Assembly: GCA_963703045.1 (NCBI GenBank)
Contig: OY969782.1
Span: 496,001 to 560,000 of the forward strand
DNA: 64,000 nucleotides
Source: Miltoncostaea sp963703045
Lineage (GTDB): Bacteria; Actinomycetota; Thermoleophilia; Miltoncostaeales; Miltoncostaeaceae
Reading direction: 5' to 3'
Under the pieces are notes generated by a model. That model ran no database searches and was not told the origin of the DNA. It was given only the letters and a program-made list of their open reading frames with translations. Every line of letters begins with the position of its first letter. The stretch's first letter is position 1. The translations under genes were made by a program, and so were the position numbers. Positions 54,426-61,343 of this stretch are shown here, piece by piece.

Positions 54426-54953
54426 GTGGCGTCCACCCCACCCGCACGGCCCATCGCGCGGCTGGCCACCGAGTTGCGCATCACGGGTGTCGGCCAGGTC
54501 GCGATCGGCGTCGCGGGCCTGCTGGTCGCCATCGTGGGCGGCGACGTCGCCCCGGCCCGGGCGCTCGTGCCCTTCGCCGTGGTCGTGCTGCTGATCGGCG
54601 GGTTGAGCCTCCACGGCACCCGCTGGATGCGGTCGGACGCCCCGGTGCCGCCGGCCGCGCCGGGGGCGCGCGTCGAGGCCCCGTCCGGGACGATGCGCCG
54701 CACGGTCGTCAGCCTCGCCCTGGCGCTGCTCGCGGTCGGCCTCGTCGGCGCCGCGGGACCCGGGCTGGCCGCGGTGCTCGGCGGCGTGGTGGCCGCCGTC
54801 GGCGCGGTCGACCTCGTCAACCACCGCCGCGTCCGCGCCCGCGAGGACGCCACCGGCGAGGCCCTCTACCGCGAGCTCGGGCGCTCCCCGTTCTCGGCCG
54901 GGCGCCGCCCGATCTACACGCGCCCCCTGAACGAGAGCACGCTGGCGATGTAG
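54426..54953 (+). CDS. Four-TM hypothetical membrane protein
   Basis: A 175-residue membrane protein with two helical hairpins. TM1/TM2 are VAIGVAGLLVAIVGGDVAPA and LVPFAVVVLLIGGLSLHGTR. TM3/TM4 are VVSLALALLAVGLVGAAGPG and LAAVLGGVVAAVGAVDLVNH. The repeated TM pairs suggest internal duplication. The soluble tail is basic (YRELGRSPFSAGRRPIYTRP). No family is recognised. The GTG follows a CATTAT box with 8 bases between and no ribosome-binding site. It overlaps the convergent LysM gene by 40 bases. Confidence 0.6.
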   Translation: MASTPPARPIARLATELRITGVGQVAIGVAGLLVAIVGGDVAPARALVPFAVVVLLIGGLSLHGTRWMRSDAPVPPAAPGARVEAPSGTMRRTVVSLALALLAVGLVGAAGPGLAAVLGGVVAAVGAVDLVNHRRVRAREDATGEALYRELGRSPFSAGRRPIYTRPLNESTLAM

Positions 54954-55936
54954 TCGCGGGTGTCGTCGTACGGGCCGCGCGCCCGCATGGCGGTGAGCCC
55001 CTGGTAGTACGCCCCGATCGTGGTGCGGGTGTCGCCCGACTGGCGCTGCAACCAGCCCAGGTAGGCGACGCCGCCCTCGATGTTGTCGGCGAGCACCGTC
55101 GGGTCGATGCGGCGGCCGAGCACTGCGGGGCCGAACCACCGGGCGGTCTCCGGCATGAGCTGCATCACCCCGATGGCACCGACCGACGAGCGGGCGCTCT
55201 GGATCCAGCGGCTCTCCTGCCAGGCGATCGCCCTGGCCAGCGATGGGTCGACGCCGTGCCGCTGCGAGTAGTGCTGCAGCAGGGTCGCGACGTCCGCGGA
55301 CGAGGTGGGCGCCGTGCCCGGTCGCGCCGGCCCCGCCCCGGGCACCGAGAGAGTGCGGCCGACCGCCAGGCGGTTGGGGTCGGAGATGCCGTTGAGGGCG
55401 GCCAGCGCCGCCACGGTGGTGCCGTGGCGGGCCGCGATCGCGCCGAGGGTGTCCCCCGGGCGCACGGTGTAGCCGCCGCTCGCGCCGCCGCCCGAGCCCG
55501 TCGTGACGGTGCCGCCGCCGCCTCCGGGGACGACCAGGCGCCGGCCGACGGCGAGCACGTTCGGATCGCGGATGCCGTTCGCGCGCGCGAGCGCCCCCAC
55601 GCTCGTGCCGTGGCGGGCCGCGATGCCGCCGAGGGTGTCCCCGGACCGGACGGTGTACCCGCCCCCGGCCGGCGCGGCGACGCCCGCCGCCCCGCCCGAG
55701 CCCGGCAGCGTCAGCCGGGCGCCGGCGCGCACGAGGTCGGGATCGGCCACCCCGTTGGCACGGGCGAGCGCCCCGATCGAGGTGCCGTGGCGCGCGGCGA
55801 TGGCCCCGAGCGTGTCGCCCGGGCGCACCGTCACCGAGGCCGCGGACGCGGCGTCCGGGTTCGGCAGCAACGGGCTCAGCAGGACGAGGGCGAGCAGCAG
55901 GAGGCCCGCGAGGGAGGTCGGTCGGAGAGCTCTCAT
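54914..55936 (-). CDS. Secreted lytic transglycosylase with three LysM domains
   Basis: A 340-residue exported cell-wall enzyme. The signal peptide is residues ~1-33. Three LysM modules follow at about 34-78, 92-137 and 152-196 (each PGDTLGAIAARHGTSIGALA-like, with short Gly-rich linkers). A C-terminal SLT/lysozyme-like domain (~215-330) has the catalytic Glu in ARAIAWQESRWIQSARSSVG and the AIGVMQLMPETARWFGPAV motif, then GVAYLGWLQRQSGD. It binds peptidoglycan through LysM and cleaves glycan strands. A GATAGT box 7 bases before the ATG suggests a leaderless mRNA. Confidence 0.92.
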   Translation of the reverse strand: MRALRPTSLAGLLLLALVLLSPLLPNPDAASAASVTVRPGDTLGAIAARHGTSIGALARANGVADPDLVRAGARLTLPGSGGAAGVAAPAGGGYTVRSGDTLGGIAARHGTSVGALARANGIRDPNVLAVGRRLVVPGGGGGTVTTGSGGGASGGYTVRPGDTLGAIAARHGTTVAALAALNGISDPNRLAVGRTLSVPGAGPARPGTAPTSSADVATLLQHYSQRHGVDPSLARAIAWQESRWIQSARSSVGAIGVMQLMPETARWFGPAVLGRRIDPTVLADNIEGGVAYLGWLQRQSGDTRTTIGAYYQGLTAMRARGPYDDTRDYIASVLSFRGRV

Positions 55937-55943
55937 GCGCGCC

Positions 55944-55949
55944 ACTATC
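55944..55949 (-). promoter_or_regulatory. GATAGT -10-like box, leaderless promoter
   Basis: On the minus strand GATAGT is followed by 7 bases and the ATG of the LysM transglycosylase, with no ribosome-binding site. Confidence 0.45.
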
Positions 55950-55977
55950 GGCCCTCGGACGGGGATTTCCAGGCCTC

Positions 55978-56055
55978 CGCCCCCCTCCCCGCCCCCCTCT
56001 TTTTCGCCCCTCCCCCTCCCCCGCCGACCCCCTCCCCCTCCCCCGGCCCGCCCCC
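55978..56055. repeat. Long polypyrimidine/polypurine tract
   Basis: About 78 bases on the plus strand are almost only C and T, with runs of 4-6 C separated by T or G. The minus strand therefore has many G-runs of 4-6 (GGGGGAGGGGGAGGGG-like). It lies between the LysM gene and the FAD oxidoreductase gene. Confidence 0.85.
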
Positions 56056-56105
56056 ATGGCCGGTATGGGGTATTCATGCCGGGACAGCGAAGCGGGAGGA
56101 CCGCC

Positions 56106-57314
56106 GTGCCGGACGTCGCGCGAACGCTCATCGTCGGTGCCGGGCTCGCCGGCAGCGCGGTCGCGATGCACCTGGCCGAGCGTGGCGAGGACGGAGTGGT
56201 CGTGGTCGACCCCGACCTGGCGGGCGTCCGCTCGTCGTCCGAGCTCAACGCCGGCGGCGTGCGCGCCACCTGGTGGCGGCCGGTCAACGTCGAGCTCTGC
56301 GCGGCGACGATCGACGAGCTCGCCCGGCTCGGCGACGCCGTCGGCTTCCGGGGGCGCGGCTACCTCTGGCTGCACGGCCCCGGGCGCTGGGAGGAGGCGG
56401 TCGCACACGTCGACCTGCAGAACCGCCACGGCCGCGAGGTCGAGCTGCTCGACGCGGCGGAGGTCGGCCGGCGATGGCCCTTCATCGACCGCCGTGCGGA
56501 CATCGCCGGGGCGACGTTCTCGCCCCGCGACGGGCTGGTCGATCCCCACGCGGTCCGCGAGCACTACCGCGCCCGGGCGCGGGCGGCGGGGGCGGTCTTC
56601 CGCGACCGGCTCCTGGTCACCGCCGTGCGCCGCTCCGACGGGCGCGTCACCGGCGCCGAGCTGACCGAGGTGGACGCCGGCGACGCCGACGCCGCGCTGC
56701 GCGGCGGACCGGCGCGGGGCGCGACGACCACGGTCGCCTGCGAGCGCATCGTCAATGCGGCCGGTCCGTGGGCGGCCCCGCTCGCCGAGCTGATGGGCGC
56801 GCCGGTCCCCTGCAGGGCCGTGCCGCGCCAGATCTGCCTGGTCGCCACCCGCGACGTCAACCTGTCGCCCCACGGGATGATCGTCAACACGAGCGACGTC
56901 TACCTGCACCACGAGGCCGAGGGGCTCTTCCTGGCCGGGTACTCGCCGCCGGGCGACCCGCCCTCGTACCGCTTCGACTACGAGGGGGCGGCGTTCTTCG
57001 AGCGCGAGATCTGGCCCCGGCTGGCACACCGCGTCAGCGCCTTCGACCGCCTCGAGCACGTGCGCGGATGGGCCGGCCTGTACGAGCTCTCGCCCGACAA
57101 CTCCGCGCTGGTCGGCGCGGTCGGCGGGCTGGAGGGCGCCTACGAGATCCACTCCTTCTCGGGCCGCGGGGTGATGCAGTCGTGGGCGGCCGCGCTGAGC
57201 CTGGCCGAGCTGATCGCGACCGGCGCGTACCGCACCTTCCCCTCGGCGGCCCGCTTGTCGGGCGCCCGGTTCGCGGGCGCGGGCGAACTTCAGCCCGAGG
57301 AGCTCCACATCTGA
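56106..57314 (+). CDS. FAD-dependent amine/amino-acid oxidoreductase (DAO family)
   Basis: A 402-residue flavoprotein. The FAD-binding start is ARTLIVGAGLAGSAVAMHLA, then VVVVDPDLAGVRSSSELNAG and GVRATWWRPV. The middle has RIVNAAGPWAAPLAELMGAP. The C-terminal FAD contact is EIHSFSGRGVMQSWAAALSL. The layout matches the sarcosine/glycine oxidase, proline dehydrogenase-beta-like group. The GTG at 56106 is chosen because GGGAGGA lies 8 bases upstream; an ATG at 56076 would add 10 residues. The substrate is not deducible. A CDF transporter gene follows after 99 bases. Confidence 0.87.
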   Translation: MPDVARTLIVGAGLAGSAVAMHLAERGEDGVVVVDPDLAGVRSSSELNAGGVRATWWRPVNVELCAATIDELARLGDAVGFRGRGYLWLHGPGRWEEAVAHVDLQNRHGREVELLDAAEVGRRWPFIDRRADIAGATFSPRDGLVDPHAVREHYRARARAAGAVFRDRLLVTAVRRSDGRVTGAELTEVDAGDADAALRGGPARGATTTVACERIVNAAGPWAAPLAELMGAPVPCRAVPRQICLVATRDVNLSPHGMIVNTSDVYLHHEAEGLFLAGYSPPGDPPSYRFDYEGAAFFEREIWPRLAHRVSAFDRLEHVRGWAGLYELSPDNSALVGAVGGLEGAYEIHSFSGRGVMQSWAAALSLAELIATGAYRTFPSAARLSGARFAGAGELQPEELHI

Positions 57315-57413
57315 ACTCCGGCGGGGCGTCGGGAGGGCGCCGACGGGGCATCATGCCGCCGCCGCCGCGTGCGACCACGCCGCGGTCCCGGAGACGCCGA
57401 CGAGCGGAGATCG

Positions 57414-58361
57414 ATGCACGAGGGCAGCAAGAAAGCCATCTTCGCCGCGTTCTTCGCCAACCTCGGCATCGCGGTGGCCAAGTTCGCCGGGTTCCTGGTG
57501 ACGGGCGCCTCGTCGATGCTCGCCGAGTCGATCCACTCGCTGGCCGACACGAGCAACCAGGGCCTGCTGCTGCTCGGCGGCCGTACCGCCGCCCGGCCGC
57601 CGACTCCCGAGCACCCCTTCGGCTACGGTCGCGATCGCTACTTCTGGTCGTTCGTCGTCGCGCTGGTCCTGTTCAGCGTCGGCGGGCTCTTCGCGCTCTA
57701 CGAGGGCGTCAGCAAGCTGCGCGACCCCCACGAGCTGACGTCGCCCGCCGTCGCCATCGTGATCCTGGGCGTCGCCGTCGTGCTCGAGATCTTCTCGCTG
57801 CGCACCGCGATCCGCGCGGCCCGGCCCGAGAAGGCGGGCCGCTCGTGGGTGGCCTACATCCGCCGCTCCAAGAGCCCGGAGCTGCCGGTCGTGCTGCTCG
57901 AGGACCTCGGGGCGCTGTTCGGCCTCGTGTTCGCGCTCGTGGGCGTCAGCCTGGCCGTGATCACCGACGAGCCCCGCTTCGACGGTGCCGCGACCCTCGC
58001 CATCGGTCTGCTGCTCGTGACCATCGCGGTGATCCTGGTCATCGAGATGAAGAGCCTGCTGATCGGCGAGTCGGCGACCCCCGAGCAGCAGGTCGCGATC
58101 CGGGCGCAGATCGAGGCCGGCGACGACGTGCGGCGGCTCATCCACATGCGCACCCTGCACCTCGGCCCCGACGAGCTGCTCGTGGCCGCCAAGATCGAGC
58201 TGGGCCCGTCGCTCGAGGCCGCCGCGATCGCCGGCGCGATCAACGAGGCCGAGCAGCGCGTGCGGTCGGCGGTGCCGATCGCACGGGTCATCTACCTCGA
58301 GCCCGACCTCTACGCGTCGGGCGACCGGCCCGCCCCGGCCGGCGAGGCCGCCGCGCCGTAG
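57414..58361 (+). CDS. Cation diffusion facilitator (CDF) metal transporter
   Basis: A 315-residue membrane protein with ~6 TM helices. The start reads HEGSKKAIFAAFFANLGIAV, then TM2 has MLAESIHSLADTSNQGLLLL with the acidic/His metal-site residues. The GYGRDRYFWSFVVALVLFSV block is typical. TM5 lies in VVLLEDLGALFGLVFALVGV and provides the second Glu/Asp pair. A C-terminal cytoplasmic ferredoxin-like domain follows (TLHLGPDELLVAAKIELGPS). Likely substrates are Zn, Mn or Fe. The start follows CGGAGAT. It is followed by a strong hairpin. Confidence 0.9.
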   Translation: MHEGSKKAIFAAFFANLGIAVAKFAGFLVTGASSMLAESIHSLADTSNQGLLLLGGRTAARPPTPEHPFGYGRDRYFWSFVVALVLFSVGGLFALYEGVSKLRDPHELTSPAVAIVILGVAVVLEIFSLRTAIRAARPEKAGRSWVAYIRRSKSPELPVVLLEDLGALFGLVFALVGVSLAVITDEPRFDGAATLAIGLLLVTIAVILVIEMKSLLIGESATPEQQVAIRAQIEAGDDVRRLIHMRTLHLGPDELLVAAKIELGPSLEAAAIAGAINEAEQRVRSAVPIARVIYLEPDLYASGDRPAPAGEAAAP

Positions 58362-58369
58362 CGGCGGAG

Positions 58370-58396
58370 GGGTCGCGCGGCGGCGCCGCGCGACCC
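58370..58396. terminator. Perfect 12-bp hairpin terminator
   Basis: GGGTCGCGCGGC (58370-58381) pairs perfectly with GCCGCGCGACCC (58385-58396) around a 3-base loop. It lies between the convergent CDF and MFS genes and can act on both. Confidence 0.7.
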
Positions 58397-58408
58397 GTCC
58401 GCCCGGTC

Positions 58409-59857
58409 TCAGGCCGCCTCGCCCGTCGGCTCCGGGACCTCCTCGGGCCGCACGTCGCGGTCGAGGAACACGAGGGTGGCGACGAGGCCGATGACGGCCA
58501 TCAGCGCGCCGACGGCGAACGCGTACTGGAAACCCTCCGTGAGGGCGCCGGGCAGGGCCGACCGCGCGCCCCCGGCGTCGGCGACGAGCGACTCCGTGTG
58601 CGTGGTCGCGATGGTGGACAGGATCGCGATGCCGAGCGCGCCGCCAACCTGCTGCGAGGTGTTGATGAGGCCCGACGCCACCCCCGCCTCGCGTGAGCGC
58701 ACGCCCTGCAGCGCGGCGATCGAGACCGGCACGAACGCGAAGCCGAGGCCGATGCCGGCGAGGATGAAGCCCGGGACCAGGTCGACCAGGTAGCTGCCGC
58801 CCACCGAGATCTGCGTGAACCAGAGCAGACCGAGCGTGAGCAGGCTCATCCCGATGGCGAGGATCAGCTTCGTGCCGAAACGCGTCACGAGCGCCTGCGA
58901 GACGCCCGCCGCGACGACGATGACGAGCGCCACGAGCAGGTAGGCGAATCCCGACCGCAGCGCCGAGTAGCCGAGCACCTGCTGCATGTAGAGCGACAGG
59001 AAGAAGAACATCGAGAAGATCGACGCGCCGAGCAGCAGCCCGACCACGTTCGCGCCGCTCAGGGAGCGCAGCCGGAAGATGCCGAGGGGCATCAGCGGGG
59101 AGCGCGCCCGCGTCTCGATGACCAGGAACGCCGCGATCAGGGCGATCGCCGCGCCCATCAGGGCGATCGTCTCGGCCGACGCCCAGCCGGCCGAGTCGGT
59201 GTTGACGAGCGCGTAGACGAGAAGGGCGAGACCCGCCGTCACCGAGACGGCTCCCGCGACGTCGAAGTCGCGCGTCGCGCCGTCGGCGCGGCTCTCGGCG
59301 ATGAAGCGCGGCACCAGCGCGATCACGGCGATGCCGACGGGCACGTTGACGAAGAAGATCCACTCCCAGCCGAGTGCGTCGGTGAGGACCCCGCCGAGCA
59401 GCACGCCGGCGGCGCCGCCGATACCGGCGATCGCACCCCAGATGCCGAGGGCCTTGTTGCGCTCGGCGCCCTCCTCGAAGGTGGTGACGAGGATCGAGAG
59501 CGCGGCCGGCGAGATGATCGCGGCGCCGACGCCCTGCACCGCGCGGGCGGCGATCAGCAGGGCGTCGCTCGTCGCGAACCCGCAGGCCAGCGAGGCGAGC
59601 GAGAAGACCAGCAGCCCGATGAGGAAGACGCGGCGGCGCCCGAGCAGGTCGGCCATGCGCCCGCCGAGCAGCAGCAGGCCGCCGAAGGTCAGGGTGTAGG
59701 CGCTCACGACCCACTGCAGGTCCTGCTGGGCGAAGTCCAGCGCCGTCTGGATCGAGGGCAGGGCGACGTTGACGATGGCCACGTCCAGCACCACCAGGAA
59801 CTGCGTCGCGCACAGGAGCACCAGCGCGATCCACTTGCGGCTGTCCGTCGAGCTCAT
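58409..59857 (-). CDS. DHA2-family (14-TM) drug:H+ antiporter, MFS
   Basis: A 482-residue exporter. It starts KWIALVLLCATQFLVVLDVA, with the DHA2 motif LDVAIVNVALPSIQTAL in TM1 and motif A GGRMADLLGRRRVFLIGL. Motif C is in TM5 (GAIAGIGGAAGVLLGGVLTD), then GWEWIFFVNVPVGIAVIALV. Fourteen TM helices are visible. It resembles EmrB/QacA-type pumps. The divergent TetR gene with two matching palindromes between them indicates substrate-inducible control. The start follows GGAAGG. Confidence 0.95.
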   Translation of the reverse strand: MSSTDSRKWIALVLLCATQFLVVLDVAIVNVALPSIQTALDFAQQDLQWVVSAYTLTFGGLLLLGGRMADLLGRRRVFLIGLLVFSLASLACGFATSDALLIAARAVQGVGAAIISPAALSILVTTFEEGAERNKALGIWGAIAGIGGAAGVLLGGVLTDALGWEWIFFVNVPVGIAVIALVPRFIAESRADGATRDFDVAGAVSVTAGLALLVYALVNTDSAGWASAETIALMGAAIALIAAFLVIETRARSPLMPLGIFRLRSLSGANVVGLLLGASIFSMFFFLSLYMQQVLGYSALRSGFAYLLVALVIVVAAGVSQALVTRFGTKLILAIGMSLLTLGLLWFTQISVGGSYLVDLVPGFILAGIGLGFAFVPVSIAALQGVRSREAGVASGLINTSQQVGGALGIAILSTIATTHTESLVADAGGARSALPGALTEGFQYAFAVGALMAVIGLVATLVFLDRDVRPEEVPEPTGEAA

Positions 59858-59891
59858 TCGATGTGCCTTCCGCGACGCGGGCCGGAGCTAC

Positions 59892-59935
59892 GCTACGCTT
59901 CCGTAGCGAAGCGGTCGTTACGATACGGCCGCGTA
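59892..59935. promoter_or_regulatory. Two TACG-N4-CGTA operators between MFS and tetR genes
   Basis: Site 1 is GCTACG-CTTC-CGTAGC (59892-59907). Site 2 has TACG-GCCG-CGTA (59924-59935, extended by GC on one side). They share the TACG-N4-CGTA core and are 30 bases apart centre to centre. They sit in the divergent promoter of the pump and its TetR-type regulator, the expected site for repressor binding. Confidence 0.75.
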
Positions 59936-59992
59936 GCAGAGCGCGCAACCCCTGCGTCGGGGTGCGCGCCGGTCGAGGCGAGGGGACAGAGC

Positions 59993-60586
59993 ATGCGGAC
60001 AGATCCGCGCGTCGCCCGGTCGCGGGCGTCGATACTCGATGCCTGCGCCGATCTGATCGCCGAGGAGGGGTACGCCGGCGTGACCATCGAGGCCGTGGCC
60101 GCCCGCTCGGGTACGGCCAAGACCACGATCTACCGCCACTGGGCCAGCCGCGAGGCGCTGCTGGTCGAGGCCTTCGGCGCGTGCCCGGGCCCCCAGGGCT
60201 GCGGCCCGCCGAGTGGGTCGGTGCGCGAGGATGTCCGCGGCGTCCTGCGCGGCCTGGCCGCCCGGCTCAACGACCCGGACTGGTGCGCGACCATGAGCTC
60301 GCTCATCGACGCCGCGAGCCGGGACGGGGATCTCGAGCGCCTCCATGTCGCGACGGTCGCCGAGCGCCGGCGCCCGCTGACCGACGCTCTCGCACGCGGC
60401 ATCGCCGCCGGCGAGCTGCCGTCCGACCTCGACGTGGACCTCGCCGTCGCCCTGCTCGCCGGGCCCCTCTTCTACCGCGCGATGATCTGCCGCGAGCCGA
60501 TCGACGACGCCTTCATCGACGGGGTCGTCCGCGACGGCCTGCCGGCCCCCCGCCCCGGCGGGGCGGGGGGCCCTCCGCCGGACTAG
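59993..60586 (+). CDS. TetR-family transcription regulator
   Basis: A 197-residue repressor. The N-terminal HTH reads ARSRASILDACADLIAEEGY, then AGVTIEAVAARSGTAKTTIY and RHWASREALLVEAF. The C-terminal ligand domain (~75-190) has VLRGLAARLNDPDWCATMSS, then LDVDLAVALLAGPLFYRAMI. The ATG at 59993 follows GAGGGGAC and puts the HTH in the usual place; the longer in-frame form would run through the operators. It is divergent from the DHA2 pump, so it probably represses it. The stop CTAG is shared with the convergent hydrolase gene. Confidence 0.93.
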   Translation: MRTDPRVARSRASILDACADLIAEEGYAGVTIEAVAARSGTAKTTIYRHWASREALLVEAFGACPGPQGCGPPSGSVREDVRGVLRGLAARLNDPDWCATMSSLIDAASRDGDLERLHVATVAERRRPLTDALARGIAAGELPSDLDVDLAVALLAGPLFYRAMICREPIDDAFIDGVVRDGLPAPRPGGAGGPPPD

Positions 60587-61308
60587 GCGCCGAAGCGGTC
60601 CCCGGGCGAGATGTCCGGGACGTCCACGCCGGAGCCCACCAGCTCGCGCACGGCGGCCGGCGTGCCGTCGAGCGCGGGGAAGGTGCCGAAGTGCCCGCAC
60701 AGCACCTGCGTGGCGCCGAGCAGCCGGATGGCGTGCGCCGCCCCGGCCGGCCCCATCGTGTAGAAGTCGCCGATCGGCAGCACGCTGACGTGCGGCGAGA
60801 AGCGCTCCGCGATCAGGGACATGTCCGAGAACACGTCCGTGTCGCCCGCCTGGTACACGACCAGGCCGTCGGGGAACTCGAGGACGAAGCCGGCCGCGAC
60901 GCCGCCGTAGACCATCGAGCCGTCGTCGTCGGTGATCCCGGCGCTGTGCGCGGCGGTGACCATCGTTGCCTTCACGCCCGCCACCTCGACGGTGCCGCCG
61001 ACGTTGAACCCGGTCACCTCCGCGCCCTTGGCGCCGAGGTAGGCCGCGACCTCGAACTGGGCGAACGTGGCGGCGCCGCTGCCCTGGATGCACCGCAGGG
61101 CCTCCGAGCCGCCCTGGCCGATGTGGTCGAAGTGCCCGTGGGTGATGAGGATGCCGTCGAGCCCGAGCGCCGCCGGGTCCTTGAACTCCTCGGGGGTGGC
61201 CGGGTTGCCCTCGAGCCAGCAGTCGATGAGGATCGTGCTCCCCTCGGAGCTCTGCCACAGCCATGTGCCGTGCCCGAGCCAGGTCACGGTGTTGCCTCGC
61301 AGGTCCAT
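60583..61308 (-). CDS. UPF0173-type metallo-beta-lactamase-fold hydrolase
   Basis: A 241-residue hydrolase: TVTWLGHGTWLWQSSEGSTI, DCWLEGNPATPEEF, then the metal motif ILITHGHFDHIGQGGSEAL (HxHxDH). Further metal ligands are in AHSAGITDDDGSMVYGG, VVYQAGDTDVFSDM and LCGHFGTFPALDGTP. It matches the UlaG/UPF0173 group of metal-dependent hydrolases. The substrate is unknown. The start follows GAGGGGGAC. Its stop shares CTAG with tetR. Confidence 0.92.
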   Translation of the reverse strand: MDLRGNTVTWLGHGTWLWQSSEGSTILIDCWLEGNPATPEEFKDPAALGLDGILITHGHFDHIGQGGSEALRCIQGSGAATFAQFEVAAYLGAKGAEVTGFNVGGTVEVAGVKATMVTAAHSAGITDDDGSMVYGGVAAGFVLEFPDGLVVYQAGDTDVFSDMSLIAERFSPHVSVLPIGDFYTMGPAGAAHAIRLLGATQVLCGHFGTFPALDGTPAAVRELVGSGVDVPDISPGDRFGA

Positions 61309-61343
61309 CTCGTCCCCCTCGTCGCGGTGGTGACGAACCTACC

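Noticed and set aside
59861..59992. Longer TetR form starting at 59861
   Set aside because: It would translate the operator region and push the HTH ~44 residues from the N-terminus; ATG 59993 has a good ribosome-binding site.
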